DNA of 64,000 bases from Leeuwenhoekiella blandensis MED217 (GCF_000152985.1 NZ_CH672395.1:2120123-2184122); one strand, 5' to 3'; counted from the stretch's first letter, positions 17,879 through 28,975 are shown. The notes: generated from the letters alone by a model not told the origin. Numbers and translations: made by a program.

Positions 17879-18280
17879 ATGCGGTATTCGCTAATCGCAC
17901 TTCTCCTCCTGCTATTATTAAACTCATGTTATAGTCCGGAACGTAAGTGTACCGATTTTAAAAATGGAACTTTTGAGTTTGAAACCTACCTTGAGGGTGA
18001 AATTGTCAAGACAACCTTTACGCGTAATGACACCCTTGAAATCGATTATTATCAAGGCAAAGCCGACTCTTCAGCAATACGCTGGATCAATGATTGTGAA
18101 TACATCGCAAATAAAATTAATCCACAAAGTATGATGGATCGTAAAGCGATTCATTTTAAAATACTCACCACACAAGACAACACTTATACGTTTGAGTACG
18201 CTTTGGTGGGTGACTCTAAAAAACAAAAAGGGACGGTGACAAAAATTGCAGACGCCCCACGTTCTCCAGATGAATTTTAG
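17879..18280 (+). CDS. Small hypothetical lipoprotein (133 aa)
   Basis: A signal peptide with a lipobox (LLLLLLNSC, Cys17) leads into a small strand-rich domain with CTDFKNGTFEFE near residue 24 and WINDCEYIANKI near 70. Two further cysteines at about 24 and 72 could form a disulfide. The architecture is frequent in Flavobacteriaceae, but no function is known to me. It follows the XRE gene by 62 bases and may be transcribed separately. Confidence 0.75.
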   Translation: MRYSLIALLLLLLLNSCYSPERKCTDFKNGTFEFETYLEGEIVKTTFTRNDTLEIDYYQGKADSSAIRWINDCEYIANKINPQSMMDRKAIHFKILTTQDNTYTFEYALVGDSKKQKGTVTKIADAPRSPDEF

Positions 18281-18422
18281 GTGATTTTCCCCTGATGTTG
18301 TTTCTTCGCAACTGCAGTAAAATAATTATATTTAGATAATTTATAGATTTTGTAAAATGACTTAGAATCCTTGTCTATGTTGTATTTTAATTTACCACAT
18401 CCTCTCAAACAAATTATTTAAA

Positions 18423-20345
18423 GTGTCTTTACAGCTCCGCGTTTTTTTATGCTTATTTATCGTTTACAGCGCCTCCGTTTCAGGACAGGACAGTATTGAA
18501 AATGCTATAAACACAAGTATAGAACAGCGACATGCTTCCTTTGATTCCCTTCAAAAATATACGTCTGCTTTTAAACGGGATTCATTGGCAATAGCCTCTT
18601 TTATTGAAAAGTCAAAGAATGCCGGTTATACCTACGGAAATGCCTTTGGCGAAAATTTATTAGGAATTTATCTAAGAGATCATTCGTATTATGAGGAAGC
18701 TCTAGAGCATCACGATAAAGCGCTAAAACTAGCAAACGAACTCAATGATGTAGAACTTAAAGTTTCGGTTTTAAATATGACCGGAGTCGTTTACCGTCGC
18801 ATTGATGCGGTAAGTTCGGCTTTAGACAAACACAATGCTGCACTTGCTCTGGCTGAAAGTCAGTCTAAAAAATCAAGAGCGCTTTTAAAAGGAATAGCAA
18901 TTTCTCAAAACAGTATAGGCAACATTTATTTGTTACTTCGAGATTATGATGACGCTGAAAAATTCTTTAAAATGGCGATCAATAGTGAAGCCAATTTAAC
19001 CAGCGATCTAGGGCTGGCGATAAATTATGGGAATTTAGGAATCACTTACGAAGAGCGAAAACAATATGACAAAGCACTGGAGAATTACAAAAAGTCATTA
19101 GAGTACAACAATAAGATTAACAATGATTTAGGTAGGGTTATTTGCAACAATAGTATAGGTCAGGTTTATTTAAAACAGGGGAAATCTTCTAAGGCTTTGT
19201 CACTCATAAATGAAGTGCTTCCCAAAGCTGAAAAGATAGGTGATAAATTTTATATCGCGCTTACCTACATAAATCTAGGATGGGCTTATAGCGAATTAGG
19301 AAATCATCAACTTGGGGAAGAATACCTGATGAAAGGCAAAGATATAGCTGACGAAAATGATCATAAGCAATTTTTAAGTATGGCTTATATGCACCTGTCG
19401 CAACTTAAAGAACAACAAGGCAACTACCAGGAAGCATTGGCTTACCAGCGCTCTTCTCAAGAAGTTCAGGAAGAATACTTAAATCAGGCCAACCAGAAAT
19501 ATGTAACCAACCTGATTTATAAATACGATTCGGAGCAAAAGAAGAATACCATAGAATTACTGAAGCGAAACAATCAAATCGCTCAGATAGAGCTTTCTCA
19601 GAGCAAAAAGAATAATATTTTCATTCTATTACTATCGCTTCTCTTACTTATCATTCTTTTTATCTTATACCGTCAGATGCGCTTAAAAAACGCAAAGCAA
19701 CGCCTCAATGCCGAGCAGAAGCTGATGCGCTCACAGATGAATCCTCATTTTATATTTAATGCGCTCTTGTCTATACGGATCTATCTTCAAAATAGCAATG
19801 TAGAAGACGCTATGCGCTATTTAAATCAGTTTGCAAAACTGATACGCTCTATCCTTACGAGTTCGTTAGAAAAGGAAATTACGCTTCAGGAAGAGCTAGA
19901 CACGATGCAGCTTTATGTAAATATTGAGAATATTCGATTTTGCAACGAGATCCAGTATGCTGTACATATAGACGAACGTGTTGATTTGAAAGCGATAAAA
20001 ATACCCTCTTTGATTTTACAGCCTTTTATAGAAAATGCGCTATGGCACGGCTTACAACCCAAAGAGGGTGAAAAACTCTTGACCTTAGACGTTGCTTTGA
20101 AAAATGATGAATTTGTTACCATCACTATTACAGATAATGGTATTGGCAGAAAGAAAACTATGGAAGTCGCCAGTGAAAAGGTAAATACGCAAAAGAAATC
20201 AATAGGAATAAACCTAACATTAAGGCGGTTACAAAATTTCTCTAAAAATTTAAGAAACACCTATGCGCTTCGCTTTATCGATTTGTATGATGAGCAAGAG
20301 TATCCTGCCGGAACTCAAGTTTTGATCGATTTACCCATTAAATAA
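18423..20345 (+). CDS. TPR-containing LytS/YehU-type histidine kinase
   Basis: The 640-residue protein starts at GTG with a signal peptide (LCLFIVYSASVSGQ). It then has about seven tetratricopeptide repeats (60-345) in the periplasm, a coiled coil, one membrane helix (about 396-415), and a cytoplasmic His_kinase domain. The phospho-acceptor is His442 in RSQMNPHFIFNALLSI, followed by the HATPase_c box ENALWHGLQPKEGE and DNGIGRKK. These kinases normally pair with LytTR-type response regulators, but none is adjacent. The stop codon overlaps the convergent hybrid kinase by 8 bases. Confidence 0.88.
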   Translation: MSLQLRVFLCLFIVYSASVSGQDSIENAINTSIEQRHASFDSLQKYTSAFKRDSLAIASFIEKSKNAGYTYGNAFGENLLGIYLRDHSYYEEALEHHDKALKLANELNDVELKVSVLNMTGVVYRRIDAVSSALDKHNAALALAESQSKKSRALLKGIAISQNSIGNIYLLLRDYDDAEKFFKMAINSEANLTSDLGLAINYGNLGITYEERKQYDKALENYKKSLEYNNKINNDLGRVICNNSIGQVYLKQGKSSKALSLINEVLPKAEKIGDKFYIALTYINLGWAYSELGNHQLGEEYLMKGKDIADENDHKQFLSMAYMHLSQLKEQQGNYQEALAYQRSSQEVQEEYLNQANQKYVTNLIYKYDSEQKKNTIELLKRNNQIAQIELSQSKKNNIFILLLSLLLLIILFILYRQMRLKNAKQRLNAEQKLMRSQMNPHFIFNALLSIRIYLQNSNVEDAMRYLNQFAKLIRSILTSSLEKEITLQEELDTMQLYVNIENIRFCNEIQYAVHIDERVDLKAIKIPSLILQPFIENALWHGLQPKEGEKLLTLDVALKNDEFVTITITDNGIGRKKTMEVASEKVNTQKKSIGINLTLRRLQNFSKNLRNTYALRFIDLYDEQEYPAGTQVLIDLPIK

Positions 20346-22395
20346 CATCTTTGGTCTTAGAACCAAAATGATCATTGAGAACCGTAGTGAGCTTGTTCTT
20401 ATCTATTGGTTTGGTCAGATAATCACTCATCCCACACTTTAAACCGGAATCTACAGCGCTAATTGTAGAGTCTGCAGAAAGGCCTAATATAATAGTATCC
20501 TTGTACAACTGTTTAATTCGTCGCGTCGCTTCATAACCATCAATATCCGGCATATGAACATCCATAAAGATAAGATCATACTTTTTCTGATGAGCCTTGT
20601 CCACAGCCTCTTCCCCGTTGTAAGCTATATCAGTCTCTAGGCCAATTTTCTTGAGCAATTGCGATAACACAATAACATTAAGTTTGTTATCATCAACAGC
20701 GAGAATATTTAACTCAGGAATATCAACTGCTGTTAATTGATCTTGATCAATTTTCTTTTTGCTAAGCAGATCAAAATCCAAGTTTATTTTAAACTCAGAC
20801 CCTTCACCTACTTTACTTTTTACCGAAATCGTTCCCCCTAATAATTCTACCAAATGTTTTACGATCGACAAGCCTATTCCTCCACCACTATGCTTTTTAC
20901 GCATTCCGGTATCCAGCTGAATAAAACGATCAAAAATGTCATTTATTTTATCCTCTGGAATACCGATACCGGTATCAGTTACACGAATTTCTACAGCGAC
21001 TTTATTGTTCTCTTGACGTTCTGAATAATGTATCGCGATCTTTCCTTTTTGGGTAAACTTGATCGCGTTGCTTACAATATTATTGAGTATTTGTTCAAAT
21101 TTGGCCCGGTCGCCTAACACATAACTCTTTGTTTTGGTGTCAACCACAACTTCTAAATCAAGATCTTTGCTCTTGACTGGTTGCAAATTAAATTGGCGTA
21201 GGTTTTCAATAATATTCAGGGGGCAAAATTCAATATGTGCTACTTCAGAAAAGCCGGATTCCATCTTATCTAAACGTAAAATGTCATTGATAAGATTCAA
21301 TAAGGTTTTTGAAGATTGTTTCAACAAGGATAGGTAATGCTCTTCTTCAAATTTATTATTCCCGGATCCTATTAAATCGCTGATTCCCACAATCGCATTA
21401 AGCGGAGTCCTGATCTCATGACTCATATTTGATAGGAATTCGGTTTTTGCGATAGATGCTTGATTGGCTTTAAGCGTTTGTTCTTCTAAACTCAGGTTGA
21501 GTTCCTTCAGCTTTTTATTCATACGCAACGTACGACTGGCTGCATTTTGAGCATTTCTGTTAAAAAATGAAAGCAAACCGATCGCAAGTGATAGGATCAA
21601 ACCTACTCCAAGCGCATAATCGGCAAGACGCATATTTTCTGCCAAAAAATCTGGATTAGCAAAGGTTAGCTGAAAATTCCAGGATTCATTCATATCAGAA
21701 TCCATAATCATAGCGGTTTCAAAAACGTAAAAGGGGTCTGTTTGCGCTTGATCGTAATTGTTGTAGTTATAAAAACGAGTTCCTTCTTCGTCCTTTATTT
21801 GAATAGCAAAATCCTTCAGGTAGTAACTTAATCGATCAAATTCATCGTTGAAATTCATTCCGCCGGTAACCGTGCCTTTAAATTCGTCTTCGATATATAC
21901 GGGAACATCTACCAAAAAAGAATTTCCACCTTGAGACAATTGCACCCATTGCGTGATGTTGGTAACACCTTGACTAGATTTGCTTTGCCAGTCTTCATAA
22001 CGATACGCTAATTTTGAAATATCGAGACCAATCGCCGGTACATTAGGTCTTCTCGGGAAAATATCCTCTACAATTCCTTTAGGATTGATAAGCTCAACAA
22101 AGTCAAGTGACTCGTTTTGTTTAAGTAAACGTTTGGCATCCTGGATCCAGTAATCGTAATAATCACCATTAGTTTCCTCGATACGTTCAGCAAGATTTTG
22201 AATACCTTGAACATTGCTTCGCACAGTGCGTTTAAAATCCTGAGTAGCAAGACTCCCGGTAAGCTGAACTTGATCTGAAAGTCGCTGCGGAAGTGTTGAT
22301 TTAAAATTATGATACACATAAATACACACCAAAGCAGGTATCAAAAACCACAATAGGGAAATCAAATAATCTTTAGAGGGTACTTTTTTTGCCAT
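20338..22395 (-). CDS. CHASE-like hybrid histidine kinase with receiver domain
   Basis: The 685-residue protein has a membrane helix at about 11-28, an extracytoplasmic CHASE-like sensor (about 40-245) and a second helix (about 255-275). A coiled coil, HisKA (SNMSHEIRTPLNAIVG near 325), HATPase_c (VTDTGIGIPEDKI and GGGIGLSIVKHLVELLGG) and a C-terminal receiver follow. The receiver has the acidic pair in AVDDNKLN and the phospho-acceptor Asp in FMDVHMPDIDGYE near 612. No Hpt or output partner is adjacent. It is convergent with the LytS-type kinase and may be independent of it. Confidence 0.92.
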   Translation of the reverse strand: MAKKVPSKDYLISLLWFLIPALVCIYVYHNFKSTLPQRLSDQVQLTGSLATQDFKRTVRSNVQGIQNLAERIEETNGDYYDYWIQDAKRLLKQNESLDFVELINPKGIVEDIFPRRPNVPAIGLDISKLAYRYEDWQSKSSQGVTNITQWVQLSQGGNSFLVDVPVYIEDEFKGTVTGGMNFNDEFDRLSYYLKDFAIQIKDEEGTRFYNYNNYDQAQTDPFYVFETAMIMDSDMNESWNFQLTFANPDFLAENMRLADYALGVGLILSLAIGLLSFFNRNAQNAASRTLRMNKKLKELNLSLEEQTLKANQASIAKTEFLSNMSHEIRTPLNAIVGISDLIGSGNNKFEEEHYLSLLKQSSKTLLNLINDILRLDKMESGFSEVAHIEFCPLNIIENLRQFNLQPVKSKDLDLEVVVDTKTKSYVLGDRAKFEQILNNIVSNAIKFTQKGKIAIHYSERQENNKVAVEIRVTDTGIGIPEDKINDIFDRFIQLDTGMRKKHSGGGIGLSIVKHLVELLGGTISVKSKVGEGSEFKINLDFDLLSKKKIDQDQLTAVDIPELNILAVDDNKLNVIVLSQLLKKIGLETDIAYNGEEAVDKAHQKKYDLIFMDVHMPDIDGYEATRRIKQLYKDTIILGLSADSTISAVDSGLKCGMSDYLTKPIDKNKLTTVLNDHFGSKTKDVI

Positions 22396-22524
22396 TTACT
22401 TCGTTGTCACTACGATAAAGAGTATTAAAAGTAGTGAATTTAAATTACGCGAAGTATATAATATTACTATTTAATCGATAAAAAGCTTAAAAAAATATTA
22501 AAAGGAATCAAAGTAAGTAAACAC

Positions 22525-22977
22525 TTACTTTTTATTAGAATTATTAGATTTTAACAAGTTGTTTTGTTCTTCAAGTAATTCATTCATTTTAGCCAATAGC
22601 GCTATATTCTTAGGGGTTTCAACAGCAGGATTTTTTTCATCTTCACTCTGCTTTTTCAAACTATTCATGAGTTTGACCACTATAAAAACAACAATAGCAA
22701 TAATAAAAAAGTCAATAAGAACTTCTATTAATTCACCATACCCAATAGCTATTTCCGCTACTTCGGTACCGTCTTGTGCGGTATACGCATTCTTTAAAAT
22801 GATTTTTTTGTTTGCCATCTGCACACCGTCTGTCAAAAGGGATAATGGCGGCATCATCACTTTTTTCACGATAACATCAATGACATTTTGAAAAGCAGCC
22901 CCAATAATAACACCTATAGCGATGTCTACCATATTGCCTTTGACGGCAAAGTTTTTAAACTCTTGAATTAAACCCAT
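22525..22977 (-). CDS. mscL: Large-conductance mechanosensitive channel
   Basis: The 150-residue protein is an MscL homologue that opens under membrane tension to release solutes during osmotic downshock. It has the N-terminal amphipathic helix, the first pore helix (KGNMVDIAIGVIIGAAFQNV, residues 14-33), a periplasmic loop and a second membrane helix (about 82-105), then a charged C-terminal helical bundle. At 150 residues it is slightly longer than E. coli MscL (136). It lies three bases after parC, so it is probably in the parE-parC transcript. Confidence 0.95.
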   Translation of the reverse strand: MGLIQEFKNFAVKGNMVDIAIGVIIGAAFQNVIDVIVKKVMMPPLSLLTDGVQMANKKIILKNAYTAQDGTEVAEIAIGYGELIEVLIDFFIIAIVVFIVVKLMNSLKKQSEDEKNPAVETPKNIALLAKMNELLEEQNNLLKSNNSNKK

Positions 22978-22980
22978 ACC

Positions 22981-25608
22981 TTAAAAAAGTGATCCTTGAG
23001 TGCCATCCCCTTTTACATCATCATCCTCTTCAGGCGTAACTTCTGATTCGCTATCTGACTCGATCACTTCTTGTTCTGGCTCTTCTTCTGGTTCCTCCTC
23101 ATAAGGCAAAGGATCAAGAAGATTGATTTGTTTTAATTTTTCAGTATAAAACTGATTACCTAAAGCATTGATTCCTTTAATTGCTATAAACTCTTCTATA
23201 TCAACACTTTCGTTGGGTTTTTGATCTTTGTTTCTTTCTTTATAAAACACCATCTCAACCACCGGTCTATAGTCTGTAGACACGATCTCTAATTGAGTAT
23301 CTGCGTGATCTGAAACAAAAACCTCTTCCTTTTCCGGGTTCTCGATCAAAAAGCGTTTTACATAATAGCGCTCCCGGTTTCCGTCCCAGTAAATTGCAGA
23401 GATGGGTTTGTTGGGGATCCATTTTTCAAGCACGATCATCTTGGTATCAAACCTTGTGGTGAGTTCTGGTGTTATGGTTTTTACAACACCGTCTTGAGTA
23501 ATGATCAATAAACGATCTTCTCCTTTAAATTCTCCCAACAACTCTCCTCTTCCGTCAACATTAAGACGCTGAACGGTATCGTCGAACCATATTTTACGCG
23601 GCTTGAGTGTTGAAACTCCCTTCTCTTTTAATTCAATCGTGCGTACCGAATGCTTCGTAGCAAGATTTCCGTTAGCGTTTCTTCCTTTTATTAGAATATC
23701 AGAAAAGTCAAGATCAAATTTGAGTTTTTTGATATTCCCTACAGCTCTTAAATAAACCGATACAACTTCGGCCTCTCCATTAGGATTTGCTGAGAAATAC
23801 AATACTTGCGAGCCTTTTTTACCTTTGGTCATATCGTATTCCCGGTCACGCGTTACACTCGTTACATTAAAGCGTTTAACATAAGTGGCACCGCCTTTAC
23901 CGTCCCGATACAGCATATTATAAATCGTACGCTTGTCTTTCTTTTTAAATACGGCTACGTGTATGATGTCTTTACCTACAAAGGTCTTGGTGTCTACTTT
24001 GGTCACCATCATAACTCCTTCTTTGGTAAATACGATAATATCATCAATATCAGCACAATCGGTGACGTACTCATCTTTTTTAAGAGATGTACCTACAAAA
24101 CCTTCTTTGCGATTTACGTACAACTTGGTGTTACGAATAACCACCTTAGAAGCTTCGATATCATCAAAAAGTTTTATTTCGGTCTTACGTTCGCGACCTG
24201 CACCAAATTCCTTTTTAAGTCTTTTGAAATAGGCGATCGCATAATCTGTGAGATGCTCCAGATGATGCTTTACCTCTGCGATTTGATCTTCTAAAGCTTC
24301 AATGCGTTGCTGGGCCTTATCGATATCAAATTTTGAAATACGCTTGATCCTAATTTCAGTAAGACGAACCAAATCTTCCTCAACAACGGGACGTTTTAAA
24401 TGACCGATGTGTGGCTTAAGCCCTTCATTTATGGCGTGAAGCACGCCGTCCCAAGTAGTTTCTTCTTCGATATCACGATAGATCCTGTTTTCGATAAAGA
24501 TGCGCTCGAGCGATGCATAATGCCATTGATTTTCAAGCTCTTCAAGTTGAATTTCTAATTCCTGACGCAATAAATCTTTAGTACGATCTGTAGAGATCCT
24601 AAGCATTTCACTAACCCCAACAAATAGAGGTTTGTTGTCTTCAATTACACAACCTAATGGCGAAATCGAAACCTCGCAATTGGTAAAAGCATAAAGCGCT
24701 CCAATGGTTTTGTCGGGAGAAAGACCAGCCGGTAAATGCACCAAGATTTCCACCTGAGAAGAGGTGTTATCCTCAATACGTTTTATTTTAAGCTTTCCTT
24801 TATCATTTGCTTTTAATATATTATCAATCAGCGATGTAGTTGTGGTGGTAAAAGGTATTTCGGTAATTACCAAAGTGTTCTTGTCGAGCTGACTTATTTT
24901 AGCTCTAACGCGTATGCGACCGCCACGTTTTCCATCTTTATAATCACTAAAATCGGCCTCTCCTGCGGAAGGAAAATCAGGTAAAATTTTAAATTTCTTT
25001 CCTTCTAAATGTTTAACCGAAGCATCGATCAATTCCACAAAATTATGCGGCAGCACTTTTGTGCTTAAACCTACCGCGATACCTTCAGCACCTTGAGCCA
25101 GCAAAAGCGGAAATTTTACCGGAAGGTTTATAGGTTCTTTTCTACGACCGTCGTAGGAAGCTTGCCAATCTGTAATTTTCGGACTAAACAAAACTTCCAA
25201 TGCAAATTTTGAAAGTCTCGCTTCGATATATCGCGAAGCAGCAGCACTATCACCGGTAAGCGTATTCCCCCAGTTTCCTTGTGTATCGATCAAAAGGTCT
25301 TTTTGGCCCATTTGTACCATCGCATCTGCAATACTTGCATCACCGTGCGGATGGTACTGCATCGTATGTCCCACGATATTGGCTACTTTATTATAACGCC
25401 CATCATCAAGATCTTTCATCGAGTGCATGATTCGGCGTTGTACAGGTTTGAAACCATCTTCGATTGCAGGTACCGCACGCTCTAAAATAACATAGGATGC
25501 ATAATCAAGAAACCAATCTTTAAACATCCCCGTTACACGGGTGATGGTTTCGCCGGAATTCTCGTCTTCTGGTTGGTCTAAATTTGGATCTTCGTAGTTT
25601 TCGCTCAT
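22981..25608 (-). CDS. parC: DNA topoisomerase IV subunit A
   Basis: The 875-residue subunit carries the DNA-cleaving domain of topoisomerase IV, which separates linked daughter chromosomes. It has GDASIADAMVQMGQ near residue 95, the catalytic-Tyr region SAAASRYIEARLSKFA near 120, and a C-terminal beta-pinwheel (about 540-800) with a strongly acidic tail. It follows parE by 40 bases. The pairing with parE rather than a gyrA neighbourhood, and the tail, favour ParC; a GyrA assignment is less likely. Confidence 0.92.
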   Translation of the reverse strand: MSENYEDPNLDQPEDENSGETITRVTGMFKDWFLDYASYVILERAVPAIEDGFKPVQRRIMHSMKDLDDGRYNKVANIVGHTMQYHPHGDASIADAMVQMGQKDLLIDTQGNWGNTLTGDSAAASRYIEARLSKFALEVLFSPKITDWQASYDGRRKEPINLPVKFPLLLAQGAEGIAVGLSTKVLPHNFVELIDASVKHLEGKKFKILPDFPSAGEADFSDYKDGKRGGRIRVRAKISQLDKNTLVITEIPFTTTTTSLIDNILKANDKGKLKIKRIEDNTSSQVEILVHLPAGLSPDKTIGALYAFTNCEVSISPLGCVIEDNKPLFVGVSEMLRISTDRTKDLLRQELEIQLEELENQWHYASLERIFIENRIYRDIEEETTWDGVLHAINEGLKPHIGHLKRPVVEEDLVRLTEIRIKRISKFDIDKAQQRIEALEDQIAEVKHHLEHLTDYAIAYFKRLKKEFGAGRERKTEIKLFDDIEASKVVIRNTKLYVNRKEGFVGTSLKKDEYVTDCADIDDIIVFTKEGVMMVTKVDTKTFVGKDIIHVAVFKKKDKRTIYNMLYRDGKGGATYVKRFNVTSVTRDREYDMTKGKKGSQVLYFSANPNGEAEVVSVYLRAVGNIKKLKFDLDFSDILIKGRNANGNLATKHSVRTIELKEKGVSTLKPRKIWFDDTVQRLNVDGRGELLGEFKGEDRLLIITQDGVVKTITPELTTRFDTKMIVLEKWIPNKPISAIYWDGNRERYYVKRFLIENPEKEEVFVSDHADTQLEIVSTDYRPVVEMVFYKERNKDQKPNESVDIEEFIAIKGINALGNQFYTEKLKQINLLDPLPYEEEPEEEPEQEVIESDSESEVTPEEDDDVKGDGTQGSLF

Positions 25609-25648
25609 AGTGCTTTATCTCAAAAGATAAATAGGGAGTTTTCTAATT

Positions 25649-27505
25649 TTAATTTTCTAAAACAGGATCTAATTCAACTTTAAGGTTGTTGATGATAAAC
25701 TTTTGACGGTCTGGAGTGTTTTTACCCATATAGAATTGTAAAATTTCTTCAATAGACATCGCTTCATCTAACATAATTGGCGCCAAACGAATATTTTCTC
25801 CAATAAAGTGTTTAAACTCATCCGGAGAAATTTCACCAAGACCTTTAAATCGAGTAATTTCAGGTTTACCACTCAATTCTTCAATCGCATCTCTTCGCTC
25901 CTGCTCGCTGTAACAATAAATAGTTTTCTTTTTATTACGCACTCTAAAAAGTGGCGTCTCGAGAATGAACAAATGCCCCTCCTTGATCAGCTCCGGGAAA
26001 AATTGAAGAAAGAACGTTATAAGTAATAAGCGAATGTGCATCCCGTCGACATCGGCATCTGTTGCGATCACAATATTGTTATATCGCAAATCTTCCATCG
26101 ACTCTTCAATATTCAAAGCAGATTGCAAGAGGTTGAATTCTTCATTCTCATATACGATCTTCTTACTCATATTGTAAGAATTAAGCGGTTTACCACGTAA
26201 ACTAAAAACAGCTTGTGTATTTACATCCCGCGATTTTGTGATCGAGCCCGAAGCAGAATCCCCCTCGGTTATAAAAAGGGTGCTCTCTAGATTACGTTCC
26301 TTCTTACTGTCAGTAAGATGCACTCGACAATCTCTGAGCTTTTTATTATGTAAACTCGCTTTTTTTGCGCGCTCCTTAGCCAGTTTTCTAATTCCGCTTA
26401 ACTCGGTACGCTCCCGCTCTGCCTGCAAAATTTTACGCTGAAGCTTTTCTGCAGTCTCAGGATTCTTATGTAAATAATTATCAAGCTTTGTTTTGAGGAA
26501 ATCATTTACATAGGTTCGCACCGTAGGTAATTCCCCGCCCATATCTGTAGAACCGAGTTTTGTTTTGGTCTGCGACTCAAAAACCGGCTCCATTACCTTG
26601 ATGCTTATTGCAGAAACGATAGATTTACGTATATCTGAAGCATCATAATTTTTATTGTAAAACTCTCTGATCGTACGCACAACGGCTTCTCTAAAAGCGG
26701 CCTGATGCGTCCCTCCTTGCGTCGTGTTCTGACCATTAACAAATGAATGATACTCTTCAGAATACTGCGTGCGACTGTGGGTAAGCGCAACTTCAATATC
26801 ATCTCCCCGCAAATGAATTATAGGATACAGAATGTCATTTTCGGCAATACGATCACCCAGCAAATCTTTCAGTCCGTTTTCAGAATAGAATTTTTCACCA
26901 TTAAAAACAATGGTCAATCCCGGATTGAGATAGACGTAGTTTTTAAGCATTCGCGAGACATACTCATTTCTGAACTTGTAGTTTTTGAAAATGGTATCAT
27001 CAGGAACAAACGTAATTTTGGTACCCTTGCGTCGCGAAGTTTCGTCGAGAAACTCTTCATCTTTTAGAGTCCCGCGTTCAAACTCAGCCGAAGCCGATTT
27101 GTTATCTCGCGTAGATTCAACTCTAAAGTATTCTGAAAGCGCATTTACCGCTTTGGTACCTACACCGTTGAGTCCAACTGATTTTTTAAACGCTCGGGAA
27201 TCATACTTACCACCGGTATTCATTTTAGAAACCACATCAACCACTTTACCCAATGGTATACCACGACCGTAATCACGTACGATCACTCGGGTTCCCTGAA
27301 TGCTGACTTCAATGGTTTTACCGGCGCCCATCACAAACTCATCGATAGAGTTGTCAAGCACCTCTTTTAAAAGAATATAAATACCATCGTCTGCACTCGA
27401 GCCGTCTCCCAGTTTACCAATGTACATTCCAGGACGCATACGTATATGCTCCTTCCAGTCAAGGGATCTAATATTGTCCTCGGTGTATTTTGTTTGTTCT
27501 GCCAT
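25649..27505 (-). CDS. parE: DNA topoisomerase IV subunit B
   Basis: The 618-residue ATPase subunit has the GHKL ATP-binding motifs [14 protein letters not shown] near residue 47 and [10 protein letters not shown] near 74. The TOPRIM signature is [14 protein letters not shown] near 415 with [17 protein letters not shown] near 486, and the C-terminus has [10 protein letters not shown]. It works with ParC in chromosome decatenation. It is the first gene of parE-parC-mscL on the minus strand. Confidence 0.94.
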   Translation of the reverse strand: MAEQTKYTEDNIRSLDWKEHIRMRPGMYIGKLGDGSSADDGIYILLKEVLDNSIDEFVMGAGKTIEVSIQGTRVIVRDYGRGIPLGKVVDVVSKMNTGGKYDSRAFKKSVGLNGVGTKAVNALSEYFRVESTRDNKSASAEFERGTLKDEEFLDETSRRKGTKITFVPDDTIFKNYKFRNEYVSRMLKNYVYLNPGLTIVFNGEKFYSENGLKDLLGDRIAENDILYPIIHLRGDDIEVALTHSRTQYSEEYHSFVNGQNTTQGGTHQAAFREAVVRTIREFYNKNYDASDIRKSIVSAISIKVMEPVFESQTKTKLGSTDMGGELPTVRTYVNDFLKTKLDNYLHKNPETAEKLQRKILQAERERTELSGIRKLAKERAKKASLHNKKLRDCRVHLTDSKKERNLESTLFITEGDSASGSITKSRDVNTQAVFSLRGKPLNSYNMSKKIVYENEEFNLLQSALNIEESMEDLRYNNIVIATDADVDGMHIRLLLITFFLQFFPELIKEGHLFILETPLFRVRNKKKTIYCYSEQERRDAIEELSGKPEITRFKGLGEISPDEFKHFIGENIRLAPIMLDEAMSIEEILQFYMGKNTPDRQKFIINNLKVELDPVLEN

Positions 27506-27621
27506 AAAAGAAAGGGATGTCTGCTAATATAGTATTTCGCAGAGGTTTTTTAAAGCCGAAAAACTCAATTTAATTAACAAAGTTTTGAAGAATCTCTAGA
27601 ATCGCGCTAAACTACTGAAAA

Positions 27622-28299
27622 TTAGATTATAGGTTCACCGTTCAAATCTGTGGTTAAAATTTCGCTCATATGATCAAAAAAAGGCATTAAAAGCTTGAAG
27701 TGTGCTAATAGTTGCTCCTGAAAATCTTCAGCCAGTACTTCAGCATCGGTATACTGATGCGTTACATAGAAATTCTTATTCCGAATAAGGTCTATATTGG
27801 GATCTTCTTTGCTAAAACCTTTAGGAGCGGTCTTCACCTGACTTTCGGTATTGAAGCCCCCATAAACCCTTTTGAAATCGGGTTGTTTTAAAATGTTACG
27901 AATGGGATCGGCATCCAGTTCAATTTCTTTTCTAATGCGCAACAGATCTGCCGGTTCGGGTTTGAAAAATCCGCCTCCTGCAAAACTGGCGCCGGGTGCC
28001 ATCTGGAAGTAAAAACTCCCTCGCCGATGCACTCCTGATCGTGAAAAAATAGCTCCACGATTTGTTTTATACGGCATTTTATTTTTACTAAAACGTATGT
28101 CTCTATTGATTCTAAACACTTTAACACGCTCAATATCATCAAAACCGTTTAATTGATTTTTGGTGTCTTCACAAAAGTGTTTAAACTCTTTTTCTAAACG
28201 TTTATACTCGGCTTTATGAGCATCCATCCAATCTTTATGGTTGTTTGCTTTGAGTTCTTTTAAAAACTGAAAATAGGCCTTAGGCAAGGTTACAGACAT
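27622..28299 (-). CDS. DUF2461-family protein
   Basis: The 225-residue protein matches DUF2461/TIGR02453: FLKELKANNHKDWMDAHKAE near residue 12, VFRINRDIRFSKNKMPYKTN near 60, and SFYFQMAPGASFAGGGFF near 96. No function is established for the family. It lies upstream of parE on the same strand, with a 116-base gap. Confidence 0.88.
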   Translation of the reverse strand: MSVTLPKAYFQFLKELKANNHKDWMDAHKAEYKRLEKEFKHFCEDTKNQLNGFDDIERVKVFRINRDIRFSKNKMPYKTNRGAIFSRSGVHRRGSFYFQMAPGASFAGGGFFKPEPADLLRIRKEIELDADPIRNILKQPDFKRVYGGFNTESQVKTAPKGFSKEDPNIDLIRNKNFYVTHQYTDAEVLAEDFQEQLLAHFKLLMPFFDHMSEILTTDLNGEPII

Positions 28300-28428
28300 G
28301 AGAAATTTAATTTAGGCCAATGAGTCAACGGCCTGATATTAATCTTTATAAAACTTAAAAAATTTGATTATTTTTATTAGAATCTAGAATTTTTGCAATT
28401 CGATATTCTTCTTTAAAAATAACCAATT

Positions 28429-28860
28429 ATGACCACAGTTAAACCGAACCGCACGTATTGGATTATTACAACGCTAGGCCTTTTATGGAATTTAATGGGC
28501 GTTTTTGCATTCTTAGGACAAACCTTCGTAAGTGGCGATGCGCTTTCAGAATTGCCACCAGAGCAAGTTGCGCTTATTGAAAGCACCCCTCAATGGCTCA
28601 CGGGTATTTTTGCTATTGCAACATTAACCGGACTTCTAGGGAGTGTGTTTCTTTTGCTTCGGAAAAGCCTCGCCGTATCCTTATTCTTGATCTCATTAGT
28701 TGGTGTGCTTATTCAGATGGGATATTCCTTTTTTGCGACCAATGCGCTAGAAGTCTACGGCACTGTACAAGGTCTAATAATGCCTTTGATCGTTATATTT
28801 ATAGCATTTTACCTCTACTTTTTCAGCAAGCGATGTTCTAAGCAAAGGATTTTGAAATAA
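28429..28860 (+). CDS. Hypothetical four-helix membrane protein
   Basis: The 143-residue protein shows four hydrophobic segments at about 10-32, 56-78, 84-105 and 112-134 with short loops and a basic tail (KRCSKQRILK). The loop between helices 1 and 2 is acidic. I do not recognise a named family. The gene stands alone between two minus-strand genes, and the AT content rises sharply downstream of it. Confidence 0.75.
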   Translation: MTTVKPNRTYWIITTLGLLWNLMGVFAFLGQTFVSGDALSELPPEQVALIESTPQWLTGIFAIATLTGLLGSVFLLLRKSLAVSLFLISLVGVLIQMGYSFFATNALEVYGTVQGLIMPLIVIFIAFYLYFFSKRCSKQRILK

Positions 28861-28975
28861 ATTTAGTCAAAAGCTACTTCAAACTATTACAGTTAAAATA
28901 TTAAACTCCTATGCTCAAGAGTTTATATTCATTTGACTTAAAGTCAAAATTGCATATAAACAAATCTATCTTTAG

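Noticed and set aside
23806..24294. A 162-codon open frame antisense to parC
   Set aside because: It lies entirely inside the well-supported topoisomerase gene, has no recognisable domain, and its composition reflects the codon structure of the other strand.
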